Below are positions 16,001 through 22,865 of a stretch of 23,195 nucleotides of DNA, piece after piece (positions within the stretch are counted from its first letter, which is position 1; every line of letters begins with the position of its first letter). Location of the stretch: assembly GCA_039178835.1 (NCBI GenBank), contig JBCDFA010000089.1, forward strand, positions 1 to 23,195, written 5' to 3'. A model generated the notes under the pieces. The model saw only the letters and a program-made list of their open reading frames with translations. It ran no database searches and was not told the origin of the DNA. The position numbers and the translations under genes were made by a program. This stretch comes from AL-N1 sp039178835. Lineage in GTDB: Bacteria; Chloroflexota; Chloroflexia; Chloroflexales; Roseiflexaceae.

Positions 16001-16341
16001 TTGGTATTGGTGAAGGATCGGAATTACGGCGACCGCTATCAACCGTCATTATTGGTGGTGTTACGACCTCAACGCTCCTCACACTTATCCTGGTTCCAAC
16101 AGCCTACAGCTTGATGGAAGGGCTGATTGACAGAACGAAAAATCTTTTCCGTCGCACAGCGAAACAGCCCTCCCCAACAATGGAAAACCAGGTCCTGGCG
16201 CATGCCGGAGCAACGAGTGGTGATGGGAATCTTACTTCTACCACAGCTATGCATCACCACGGCGAAGATGGAATGAGGGGGCCAGCAACGAATGACACGA
16301 CACCTGCACCACAGGATAAACCTCAGGAGCTTCGTGAATAG
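13048..16341 (+). CDS. RND-family efflux transporter (AcrB/HAE1-like), 1097 aa
   Basis: A proton-driven inner-membrane exporter subunit. The GTG at 13048 is chosen because AGAAAGGA (13033-13040) lies 7 bases upstream; the overlapping ATG at 13040 is out of frame. The architecture is the full RND repeat. TM1 is near residue 25-45 (VFITMLVLLGFVFGFLGYFS) followed by the LPVNLLPDISLPVVSV motif and a periplasmic loop. TM2-6 include GLVIDDAIVVREN with the proton-relay pair Asp413-Asp414. TM7 is near 550 (HRLLILGFTVIVIIVSILAA), and after a second loop come TM8-12 with a MLMGVVVKNSILLVEF segment. The length is typical (about 1030-1100), with a hydrophilic C-terminal tail containing a HHHGEDG stretch. 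A lipoprotein adaptor gene follows. No outer-membrane TolC-type gene is present, fitting a single-membrane or atypical envelope. Substrate unknown. Confidence 0.93.
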   Translation: MSSSESQRPTKPKLNGMIISDTAIKQPVFITMLVLLGFVFGFLGYFSLPVNLLPDISLPVVSVRVVNPGASPESMAEQVARPIENELSTLSGVNEISSTSSDSLTVIVVEFVDGTDVASALQEVREKVTAIRARLPDDIQEPVYERLDPSQTPIVTLAVTGGNERDPREVRNLLENEIVPNIQQAEGVGSVSLNGGLVRQINVELDLGRMQALGILPSQVSNAIAAANADFGLGSIQVGEQEFNLRAPSVFQSYTDIASVGIEDTGYTVGDIAQIRDSQQEVETFVRVNGEETISLAIRKQADTNTVAVAETAIATAEETFSRYSDLEFTVIRDESVQIREQVNGAIEEMIIAMLFAILVVWFFFRDIRNTLVTVLGLPIIIIATFSLMSFLGISLNVISLLALSVAVGLVIDDAIVVRENIFRHIQRGEDPYTAASRGTAQVAAAVVAMTLTIVVVFTPVAFTDGVTGVIFGAFGLTIVGAMLLSITEAFTLAPMTSANWFQGKQAVKPLKIKPGEEHLPDEAHEELGRSEALYERFLAWSLKHRLLILGFTVIVIIVSILAASTLKFSFFPNVDNHQFTMSIELPPGTFLSETDRVARDAEQILLQDEAVTTVLTTVGTDGAAEKVDFLVNLHHDAPSNETRERIRPEMEDLPGIVSFSQSTPDGGDTVSVTGRPLQMQLRTTEDVDTIAPLVDEIMTAFEGVEGLDDLDTTYKPGAPQLEYQLIQQRANDYNLTNQTLALILRTLNEGDTAAIYREAGQEYDVVVRLQPEDRQNIDDLRAVQLPLGNSIIPLASVTDAVESTSPTSIRRVDRLNEVVIGGNNINRNINDVQADMQARLADIDIPSNVAVSFGGSTADQTEGFSALIIAMGLSVLLVYVVLASQFGSFFQPLVIMLAMPLSFLGAFVALWLVGLELDIVAMIGMLMLMGVVVKNSILLVEFTNQLRDAGMSKHAALERAGAIRLRPILMTAATLVLAAFPSALGIGEGSELRRPLSTVIIGGVTTSTLLTLILVPTAYSLMEGLIDRTKNLFRRTAKQPSPTMENQVLAHAGATSGDGNLTSTTAMHHHGEDGMRGPATNDTTPAPQDKPQELRE

Positions 16342-16349
16342 TTATATTC

Positions 16350-16368
16350 TTAGAAATGTATTTTCTAA
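16350..16368 (+). other. AT-rich hairpin between RND and adaptor genes
   Basis: TTAGAAA-TGTAT-TTTCTAA, a perfect 7-base stem 8 bases after the RND stop, inside an otherwise very AT-rich 73-base gap. It might tune the relative expression or stability of the two messages. It is too weak to be a terminator. Confidence 0.4.
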
Positions 16369-16414
16369 ACACAAATATGATAATATTATTTACTTAAGGT
16401 ATAGGAAAGACCCC

Positions 16415-17851
16415 ATGAAACGTTTTGCAATACAAACAGCCCTTTGTAGTGGGATTGTCGCACTCAGTCTGAGTTCGTGTGGGAATGCTTCCACTGCACA
16501 GACCGACACACAACCAACACCTCGCCCAACCCAGACGGCTGTCCCCACCGAACCAACAGCAACACCCAAACCCGACGTGGCACCGCTTCCTAGCATTTAT
16601 GGTATTGGCGAGGTCATTGCGCTCCAGGAAGCTGATCTGGTCTTTGTGGTACAGGGAACAGTGCAGGAAGTGCTGGTTGAGAAAGGTGATATCGTACAAG
16701 CCGACCAGGAACTCGCTGTACTAGACCTGCGGCGCTTTGACGCCGAGGTGCGCCAGGCGGAAGCAGGTCTGGCCAGCGCACAGGCCCAATCGGACCAACT
16801 CGTCGCGCCACCCCGCTCCTCCGATGTGGCTGCTGCGAATGCTCAGATCGATCAAGCGCAGATCGCACTGGCACAAACGAGTAATGCCCAGCCACAGGAT
16901 ATTCGTGCTGCCGATTCCTCGGTGACCAATGCAGAAGCCGCCCTGCAAGCTACCCGTGACCAACTCTCGCTGGCGAAAACGAACGCCGAGTCGCAGATTG
17001 GCCAGTCATCGGAGGCGTTAGTCCAGGCCCAAGCCCGTTATGCCGAAGCCAAGAGCAACTGGGAGTATGTACAGGATACTGGCAATAACCCACAGCAACC
17101 CGCAACTGTTGGCCCAAGTGGGCAGCCAACTGACAATGAAGTTGAGTCGGCCCAGCGCGAAGCTTACTACTCTGCCTTTGTTCAAGCCGAGGCTGGTTTA
17201 CGACAGGCCGAACAAAATGTGGCTGACGCGCAGGTGGCTTATGAGCAGGCCAAACAAGCCGAAATTACCGGCATTCAGCAGGCCGAACAACAGGTCGATA
17301 TCGCCCGTGCCAACCTCGAAAAAGTGCAATTACCTACAGGCCAGGATCAAGTGGCATCCGCTCAGGCATCTGTGCGGCTGGCTCAGGCCCAACGTGCCCA
17401 ACTCTATGCCGAACCCAGCCAGGCCAGTGTCAACCAGGCATCGGCAGGTATTCGCCAGGCCGAGGTCGGATTAGAGGTAGCGCAACTTAATCGCGCCGAT
17501 GCTCGTTTGGTCGCCCCCTTCGACGGCGTAGTCTCCGAAGTCAACATTGACCCCGGCGATCCAAGTGCAACAAATGGTCCTGCCATCCGCGTCATAGATG
17601 TGAGCAATCTCCTGATCAGTGTGGACATTAGCGATGTAGATATTGCCCAGATCGCGCTTGACCAAACGGTTGAGATCCTGATCGAAGGGCTTCCTACGAC
17701 CCTCCTGGGACAGGTCAGCTACATCGCCCCGGAAGCAACCGTGCGGGGCAATGTCCGAACGTACGTGGTCGAAATCACCCCCGAAGACGCAGACGGGCTG
17801 CGACCAGGGATGAGTGCTCAGGTGGAGATTGTCATAGAGCCAGAGGGATAG
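16415..17851 (+). CDS. Lipoprotein membrane-fusion/adaptor protein (HlyD/AcrA-like), 478 aa
   Basis: The adaptor partner of the RND pump. The open frame extends back to 16292 over the RND tail, but the ATG at 16415 has AGGAAAG 5 bases upstream and begins a lipoprotein signal: MKRFAIQTALCSGIVALS with lipobox LSSC, Cys22 being the lipidated residue. A Thr/Pro-rich linker (about 25-55) leads to a lipoyl-like half motif (VQGTVQEVLVEKGDIVQADQ). Then come about 250 residues of Ala/Gln/Glu-rich coiled coil with repeated QAEAGLxxAQ patterns. The second lipoyl half (LVAPFDGVVSEVNIDPGD) and a beta-barrel and membrane-proximal domain (LRPGMSAQVEIVIEPEG) close the protein. The coiled coil is longer than in AcrA (about 400 residues). 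It lies 73 bases after the pump and is probably cotranscribed. Confidence 0.9.
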   Translation: MKRFAIQTALCSGIVALSLSSCGNASTAQTDTQPTPRPTQTAVPTEPTATPKPDVAPLPSIYGIGEVIALQEADLVFVVQGTVQEVLVEKGDIVQADQELAVLDLRRFDAEVRQAEAGLASAQAQSDQLVAPPRSSDVAAANAQIDQAQIALAQTSNAQPQDIRAADSSVTNAEAALQATRDQLSLAKTNAESQIGQSSEALVQAQARYAEAKSNWEYVQDTGNNPQQPATVGPSGQPTDNEVESAQREAYYSAFVQAEAGLRQAEQNVADAQVAYEQAKQAEITGIQQAEQQVDIARANLEKVQLPTGQDQVASAQASVRLAQAQRAQLYAEPSQASVNQASAGIRQAEVGLEVAQLNRADARLVAPFDGVVSEVNIDPGDPSATNGPAIRVIDVSNLLISVDISDVDIAQIALDQTVEILIEGLPTTLLGQVSYIAPEATVRGNVRTYVVEITPEDADGLRPGMSAQVEIVIEPEG

Positions 17852-17938
17852 CTGGAACACGACGTTGTCCAGTACGACTGCTCAAAGATGAGCACCGTCT
17901 ATTGGGTGAGGTACGGGATAGAGGGAGTTACAACAACG

Positions 17939-18442
17939 ATGATAGATGAAATGACCAAACTGTATATGGCACATCAACAACGGTTGATTGCCTACCTGAT
18001 GGCAATTGTACGCGATCAGGAACTGGCCGAAGACTTGTGTCAGGAGACCTTTGTGAAAGCGCTGCGGCACTGGACCAGTCGCAGCACGGATGGCAGTGTG
18101 GTCGGATGGTTATACCGCATTGCTCGGAACACCGCCCTCGACGAAGTGCGCCGCCGCCGTCGCCTGACCTTTACGCCACTCGATGAAACCATCGAACTGC
18201 CAAGCTTACACAGTGTCGCAGATGAAGTCGGGGCACGGGAACAAGAGGCCACAGTGGGCCAACTCCTCACTCAGATACCGCGTGTGTATCGGGAGGCCTT
18301 TCTGCTCTACGTGTACTACGACTACAGCATTCAGGAGATCGCAGTGACGGTGGGCTGTTCCCGCAGCGCCGCCAAAGGGCGCGTCCATCGGGCTCGTGGG
18401 TACCTTCGCTCAGCCTACCAGCAGGAGCTGTGTGAGGTATAA
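17939..18442 (+). CDS. ECF-type RNA polymerase sigma factor, 167 aa
   Basis: Region 2 is evident: LYMAHQQRLIAYLMAIVRDQ followed by ELAEDLCQETFVKALRHW and the WLYRIARNTALDEVRRRRR segment that contacts the -10 and the core. Region 4 carries LLTQIPRVYREAFLLYVYYD, then YSIQEIAVTVGCSRSAAKGR, the -35-binding helix-turn-helix. The length is normal for an ECF factor. The frame opens at 17888, but the ATG at 17939 (MIDEMTKLYM) follows GAGGGAG at 17921-17927 and begins just before region 2, so it is preferred. It lies 87 bases after the adaptor gene on the same strand with no convincing terminator between, suggesting cotranscription with the efflux genes. No anti-sigma factor gene is adjacent, which is unusual. 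A strong terminator follows. Confidence 0.88.
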   Translation: MIDEMTKLYMAHQQRLIAYLMAIVRDQELAEDLCQETFVKALRHWTSRSTDGSVVGWLYRIARNTALDEVRRRRRLTFTPLDETIELPSLHSVADEVGAREQEATVGQLLTQIPRVYREAFLLYVYYDYSIQEIAVTVGCSRSAAKGRVHRARGYLRSAYQQELCEV

Positions 18443-18464
18443 CATCAAGAATCCTTATTTTCGT

Positions 18465-18499
18465 TACGGGCGTTTCCAATGCGGAGGCGTCCGTATTTT
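18465..18499 (+). terminator. Intrinsic terminator closing the efflux/sigma operon
   Basis: TACGGGCGTTTCC (18465-18477) pairs over 13 positions, three of them G-T, with GGAGGCGTCCGTA (18483-18495). The loop is AATGC, and TTTTGTT follows immediately. It is 22 bases after the sigma-factor stop. Confidence 0.8.
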
Positions 18500-18530
18500 G
18501 TTGGGAACAACAGATAGAATGTTCTTCCCT

Positions 18531-18558
18531 TTGCTTCTTCGGTAAACCGTGCTATACT
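18531..18558 (+). promoter_or_regulatory. Extended -10 promoter of the PurA-like gene
   Basis: TTGCTT (18531-18536), a 16-base spacer ending in TGC, and TATACT (18553-18558): an extended -10 with a moderate -35. It lies between the terminator and the gene, leaving a leader of about 88 bases. Confidence 0.65.
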
Positions 18559-18653
18559 CGGCATCGTCACCAAACACATCAAAGAGCGTCATTGCTCAAT
18601 AATACTTTGCACAAGCTCGAACACTGATCTGTACTACATGACAAGGAGATTAC

Positions 18654-19688
18654 ATGGGAGCTATCATCGTTGTCGATGCGTTGTGGGGAGACTCTGGCAA
18701 AGGGAAGGTATCCGCCTATCTCTCACAGCGAGAAAACGCTTTGTGGTGCTTTCGGGCTGGCATTGGTACCAATGCCGGTCATAGTGTGTATCTGAGCGAA
18801 GAAGAAATTATTCGCACCCGTCAGTTGCCACTTGGCTTCTTGCACGATAGCACTAGTATCGCAGTCGGTTCCGGTGTGGCAGTCAACCCCGACATTCTTG
18901 ATGCCGAAATAACCCAATATGGCCTCCAGCAACGCACTAAGATCGACTATCGTTGCCCCATCATTACTCCAGAGCATATCCGCCGTGAACAGGAGAACAC
19001 CCATCTCGCAGAACAGATCGGCTCGACGAAGAGTGGTTCGGGCGTTGTTCAATCTAATTTTGCGCTGCGGGTCGTGCAGCAAGCCCGCAATGTTGAGCAA
19101 CTGCAGCCCTATCTGGCCGATGTAGCGCATCTCGCCAACGAGGCGGCACAACAAGGAACAGTCGTGGTAGAGTGCTCACAGGGCACCTTCCTCTCACTGG
19201 CCCTCTCACCAGATTACCCCTATGTCACTTCTGGCAACTGCACCGTCGCAGCCGCCGCCGATGATGTTGGGCTAAATTGGCGACATATTGCTGGCGCAGT
19301 TATGGTCGTCAAAGCGGTTCCCTCACGGGTAGGACCAGGCAACTTACCAAACGAGTTGGATGCCGCCGAGATCGAGCGCCGTGGTATTGCGGAGTATGGC
19401 GTTGTGACTGGGCGTTTACGACGAAAGGCCACAGAGATTCCCTGGAGTCTGCTGGAGTATGCCGCGATGCTCAATGGCCCCACCGAGATTGCGCTGACGT
19501 TCTGCGACCACTACGACCCGGAAGTAACTGGTGCCACACATCCTGAGCAGCTTACTACCGCAGTCCGCCAATTGATTGACCGAATGGAACAGACCACGGG
19601 CGCACCAGTGACGATTGTAGAAACTGGCAAACTCTTCGCTCATATGATTGATATGCGGGAAACAAACCCTTACCAGGGCCACTTCTGA
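18654..19688 (+). CDS. Short adenylosuccinate synthetase (PurA/PurZ-superfamily) homologue, 344 aa
   Basis: PurA joins IMP and aspartate, using GTP, to make adenylosuccinate. The start is set by AAGGAG (18642-18647). The protein is about 85 residues shorter than bacterial PurA (about 430) and matches the compact archaeal form in layout. Visible motifs: LWGDSGKGK at residues 10-18 (usual QWGDEGKGK), so the catalytic Asp13 is kept but the next Glu is Ser14; TNAGHS with His43, the second catalytic residue; IDYRC at 97-101; IGSTKSGSG at 122-130 (usually ST.G.GP); ECSQGTFLSL and YPYVTSGNCT (usual EGAQGTLLD and YPYVTS-N); and VTGRLRRK, where the aspartate-binding arginines remain but the CGW.D that normally follows does not. 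Substrate preference may therefore differ. Phage PurZ, which makes the 2-aminoadenine precursor, replaces Asp13, so this is not a standard PurZ. It is monocistronic by its own promoter. Confidence 0.82.
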   Translation: MGAIIVVDALWGDSGKGKVSAYLSQRENALWCFRAGIGTNAGHSVYLSEEEIIRTRQLPLGFLHDSTSIAVGSGVAVNPDILDAEITQYGLQQRTKIDYRCPIITPEHIRREQENTHLAEQIGSTKSGSGVVQSNFALRVVQQARNVEQLQPYLADVAHLANEAAQQGTVVVECSQGTFLSLALSPDYPYVTSGNCTVAAAADDVGLNWRHIAGAVMVVKAVPSRVGPGNLPNELDAAEIERRGIAEYGVVTGRLRRKATEIPWSLLEYAAMLNGPTEIALTFCDHYDPEVTGATHPEQLTTAVRQLIDRMEQTTGAPVTIVETGKLFAHMIDMRETNPYQGHF

Positions 19689-19939
19689 TAGTTTATGTTG
19701 GGGAAAATGGCTATTTCTTTTGAATTTCTCACATTTCCTCTCTTTTTCTGTAACCAAATGACTGCTTTAATCGTTACGTATATGGACCAGCTATTACAAC
19801 CTAATTGAACACTCACAGGCACACCATACTTTGTGGTCGAGATGGCTCCACCGGATCGCCATATGTTTTGGTGTGTCTGTTGCGAACACACTGTGTAACA
19901 CAACTGTGTTCTAGCAGACGTTGCAACAACACGTTTTTG
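19689..19939. other. Intergenic region, no supported gene
   Basis: AT-rich with a long pyrimidine tract (about 19708-19748, including ctctctttttctg) after the PurA-like gene, but no stem-loop before it. A plus-strand frame at 19805 has no ribosome site and belongs, if to anything, to the decayed fragment that follows. Confidence 0.4.
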
Positions 19940-20381
19940 TTACCGACGTTTCCGGCAACCCTACGAGCGATTGCTGCACTTATTTTGTTGATGCTTCCCG
20001 GTGCCCTTCTTGCGCTGCGGTTGTTTGACCATCCTGCCGAACGTGATGTTACCACCTGGCGAAACGATACGGCTGCTGTTTTATTGGCAGACAAAAACCG
20101 TGCTTGAACCCGAGTATGAATTGCGCGTGGAACTGATGAACGTTGACAGCGAGACTGCCGGTACTGTAACTCTGCTGTGTAGGGTGGTACACACATCGCA
20201 CCAGTGGTACACACATCGCACCAGTGGTCCGGCCTTTACCATCACTGCCAATAAAGACACACCACCGGGCGAATACACGTTGTGGGTCGGTTTGCAACAC
20301 ATGGGCACGGGCGACTATTTACCACTTGCGAATGGAAACGCACGGCTTTCACTCGAAACCATCACTACGGCTGGTCCATAG
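19940..20381 (+). pseudogene. Decayed fragment: transmembrane segment plus glycosyltransferase-type C-terminal beta-domain
   Basis: One frame (to about 20045) encodes a hydrophobic helix, LRAIAALILLMLPGALLALR. Another frame (about 20045-20381) encodes VMLPPGETIRLLFYWQTK, LEPEYELRVELMNVDSETAG and TPPGEYTLWVGLQHMGTGDY, then LPLANGNARLSLE. The latter parallels the C-terminal domain of the GT at 20389-22386 (INFFWETQSPLPTQYHLFVH, IPGGTYRVLIGIYDPANGER). Joining the two parts needs a frameshift near 20041-20046. A 20-base tandem duplication (20185-20204 and 20205-20224), not a multiple of three, lies in the middle of the domain. No credible start or ribosome site exists. I infer the broken end of a membrane glycosyltransferase or a related surface protein, left next to a convergent gene that bears the same domain. 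Confidence 0.5.
20185..20224 (+). repeat. Perfect 20-base tandem duplication
   Basis: Two exact 20-base copies (tggtacacac atcgcaccag) abut each other, and the first four bases recur a third time. It lies inside the decayed beta-domain fragment. Confidence 0.9.
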
Positions 20382-20388
20382 TACGTAA

Positions 20389-22386
20389 TCACTCAATCTG
20401 TACCGTGGTTACCTCTAACTCGTGGTATGCATTTGGCGCTCTCTCGCTGGTACTGAGCGGGAGTCGTTCACCATTGGCCGGATCGTATATCCCGATCAAC
20501 ACACGATACGTCCCACCGGGGATATCAATCGGCACATACAACGGTATTTGGAGTGTGTGGTATAAGGTTATTTCTAATGGGCTTGATGGGTACAACGGAT
20601 CGGTCTGTGCGTACCGTTGCCCATCCGGTCCGATCAGATGTACAAACAGGTGATACTGCGTTGGTAGCGGACTCTGGGTTTCCCAGAAGAAATTGATCAG
20701 CATATCTGCGCCACGCTCGATATCCTCAACGATCTCAAACCCACGCAGATGAATGGCATCGCCAAAATCGGCTGGTAGTGGCTGGGCGACCGGCTGCGCG
20801 ACCTGGTAGATCCAGGCATACGCGACACCATGAATGGAGACAGTGTGAATCGGTTCAACCTGACCATAGAACTGATCAAAGGGCGCACCCAGACCGCCAT
20901 GCACATCGCGCAGGTACACAACGACATATCCCACATCATCTGGAATGGTTTCACCATAAAGACTTTTCACCTGCGCTTCTGGGCGGAGATACGGCGCGAT
21001 CATCTCGGTGCGTGGTGTGGCAGTCGCAACACCGGTGATATTCGGTTGCTGGTTGAGCCAGTCAGCCACCTGCTCATAACCCTCGCCCCAACCAGAACGA
21101 AACGCAAAAGTCCCGGTTTGTACCCCACCAAGCAGCTGATTGTATGCCACAAGCTCATAGGGATGCCAGTATGCTACGTTCGCCGTCACCAGCAGCACAA
21201 ACACACCCAGAATGTAGTTTCGTGTTTGATGAAGCCATCTCTCGATCCCCCAGCGCAGCGATCCCAGGCTGGCAATCCCGACTGCCGCAATGATATCGAC
21301 CGCAGGAAAGATCGGGAGAATGTAGCGATTAAACTTCTTGGGAAAGAAGCTCAGACACACCATAAAGAGGATGATCAAACCGACGAGAACCAGGACATCA
21401 CGACGGTTGCACTGTGGGAGATAACGCAGTGCAAAGGGCACCAGCAGTAGCCCAATGAGTGTCCACGGCGTGAGACGCAAGACCAATGCAAGCGGGTAAA
21501 AAAGCGCACTTGGGGCGTCATCAGGTTGGCCCAAGAAGAAATTCCCTAAAGGATGCGGATTGGCACCTTCGACTTCAACACCGACTCTGAGCAGATCGAA
21601 TACTTCCATCGGGTTAGCAAATAACGCAGGCCAGCCGACTAGCACCATTATCACAAAGATCAGCCCCCACCAGAGCAGCGAATGCAGCATTAACCACCAT
21701 TTGTGTGGGTGCGGCTGTGACGTTGACACTGATGCAAAGGCCATAAGCCCCACGACGGGCAGGATAATCAACGCGGGTGATTTGCTCAGGACCGCGAGCG
21801 CCCCACACATGCCGGAGATTAGCACATAGTGCCACTGGTTGTGATGCCAGTAGAGACAGGCCGCCAGCACACTCAACGTCAGGAATGTAGCGGCCAGAGC
21901 ATCGACATGCAACACCTGACTGTACCCGATCACAAAGGGATCAGAGGCCCAGAACAGAGCCGCAAGAAACGCAGTCCCTTCGGGGAATAAACGCCGCAAC
22001 ATCCCATAGCCAATCAGCACCCCTGCTGCGTGTGTGAGTGCAACCGGCAGCTGCATCAGCGCGAGACGAGTGGCGAAGGAGGGATCGTCGAGTACTCCCA
22101 AAAACTCCAGCCCATGTTGAAGGAGAATACCAACACTGCCCAGCCACATTGTCGTTACTCCTGGATGGGGAGCAATCGCCGTCGCAGCCAGATCGCCGGT
22201 TTGGATAGCACGCAGAAAGGTCTCAGAGCGGGCCATCCAGAAATTGACTTCATCAGCAGTCACAAACTGGCCGAGATCAAGGACTCGCGGGATGATCGCG
22301 ATCACCGCAATGAGCAGATACCGAAGACTAGTCCAGAGGATTATGAACTGCGGCGTCGTACGCAGCGCAGCCGTAGTATGCGTCAT
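20389..22386 (-). CDS. GT39-like (PMT/ArnT-type) membrane glycosyltransferase, 665 aa
   Basis: Probably transfers a sugar from a lipid-phosphate donor on the outer face of the membrane. The ATG at 22384-22386 is chosen because CAGGAT lies 6 bases upstream; the longer frame starts with TTG. TM1 is about residues 18-35 and is followed by the GT-C first-loop acidic pair Asp45-Glu46 in FVTADEVNFWMARSE. A PHPGVTTMWLG motif comes next, typical of this family. About ten further helices run to near residue 420 (KKFNRYILPIFPAVDIIAAV). A soluble domain (about 420-530) and a C-terminal beta-sandwich (about 538-665, HLRGFEIVEDIERGADMLIN onward, ending in LPLSTSERAPNAYHELEVTT) follow. The last domain is common at the end of Chloroflexota glycosyltransferases. 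The gene is convergent with a decayed gene carrying the same domain. Acceptor unknown; protein O-glycosylation or surface glycan assembly is plausible. Confidence 0.85.
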   Translation of the reverse strand: MTHTTAALRTTPQFIILWTSLRYLLIAVIAIIPRVLDLGQFVTADEVNFWMARSETFLRAIQTGDLAATAIAPHPGVTTMWLGSVGILLQHGLEFLGVLDDPSFATRLALMQLPVALTHAAGVLIGYGMLRRLFPEGTAFLAALFWASDPFVIGYSQVLHVDALAATFLTLSVLAACLYWHHNQWHYVLISGMCGALAVLSKSPALIILPVVGLMAFASVSTSQPHPHKWWLMLHSLLWWGLIFVIMVLVGWPALFANPMEVFDLLRVGVEVEGANPHPLGNFFLGQPDDAPSALFYPLALVLRLTPWTLIGLLLVPFALRYLPQCNRRDVLVLVGLIILFMVCLSFFPKKFNRYILPIFPAVDIIAAVGIASLGSLRWGIERWLHQTRNYILGVFVLLVTANVAYWHPYELVAYNQLLGGVQTGTFAFRSGWGEGYEQVADWLNQQPNITGVATATPRTEMIAPYLRPEAQVKSLYGETIPDDVGYVVVYLRDVHGGLGAPFDQFYGQVEPIHTVSIHGVAYAWIYQVAQPVAQPLPADFGDAIHLRGFEIVEDIERGADMLINFFWETQSPLPTQYHLFVHLIGPDGQRYAQTDPLYPSSPLEITLYHTLQIPLYVPIDIPGGTYRVLIGIYDPANGERLPLSTSERAPNAYHELEVTTVQIE

Positions 22387-22865
22387 GGCATATCCTGACG
22401 ATGAACTATACAATCAAAAATAATGAGTTACATACATTCTGCCTGCTTCGACGGCAGTTTTCTGTATGCGAAGATATGTGCATGAATATGACGTTTCAGA
22501 ACGCTGCTGGTTACTGAAATTTGGTGGTATGGAAAAGTATGGCTAATCTTCACTCTTCTCACAGCTTGGTGTAACATATGTCATCTTGTGACACATTCTA
22601 TGTGGCATTGATGGGGTATACAAGAGCATTTTACATATGCTGAAGTGGGTCTGTTGATAGAATATCTCTACCAGACGGTGGGACTTACTACCGTTATAAC
22701 GAAATCGGCTAGCCTCTCATTTCAATATTCAAGCAAGCGATCACTGCCTATGAAAGTACACAATGACCGCTGCCTGAATACAACTAAGATAGAACTTTTT
22801 GACGGACCTTTGAAACTAGCTAGATCATTCTATGATCAAAGGTTCTATCACATCAATCAATGTCA
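22387..22865. other. Intergenic region, no supported gene
   Basis: About 480 AT-rich bases between the GT39-like gene and the repeat protein. The left part should contain the promoter for the GT39-like gene. A plus-strand frame at 22645-22926 runs into the coding repeats of the opposite gene and is not credible. The only structure seen is an inverted repeat at 22806-22843. Confidence 0.45.
22806..22843 (-). terminator. Inverted repeat downstream of the repeat-protein gene
   Basis: ACCTTTGA (22806-22813) and TCAAAGGT (22836-22843) are perfect reverse complements, with a smaller inner GATCAT/ATGATC pair. It lies 23 bases beyond the stop of the minus-strand repeat protein. There is no T-run on that strand, so the terminator role is tentative. 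Confidence 0.35.

Noticed and set aside
17853..17873. Terminator between the adaptor and sigma-factor genes
   Set aside because: CTGGA...TCCAG can pair for only 5 bases with an internal mismatch and a minimal loop, and there is no T-run.
18654..19688. Calling the short PurA homologue a true PurZ of the 2-aminoadenine (Z-genome) pathway
   Set aside because: The catalytic Asp13 that PurZ lacks is present, and there is no phage replication, DpoZ polymerase, DatZ or MazZ gene in the window.
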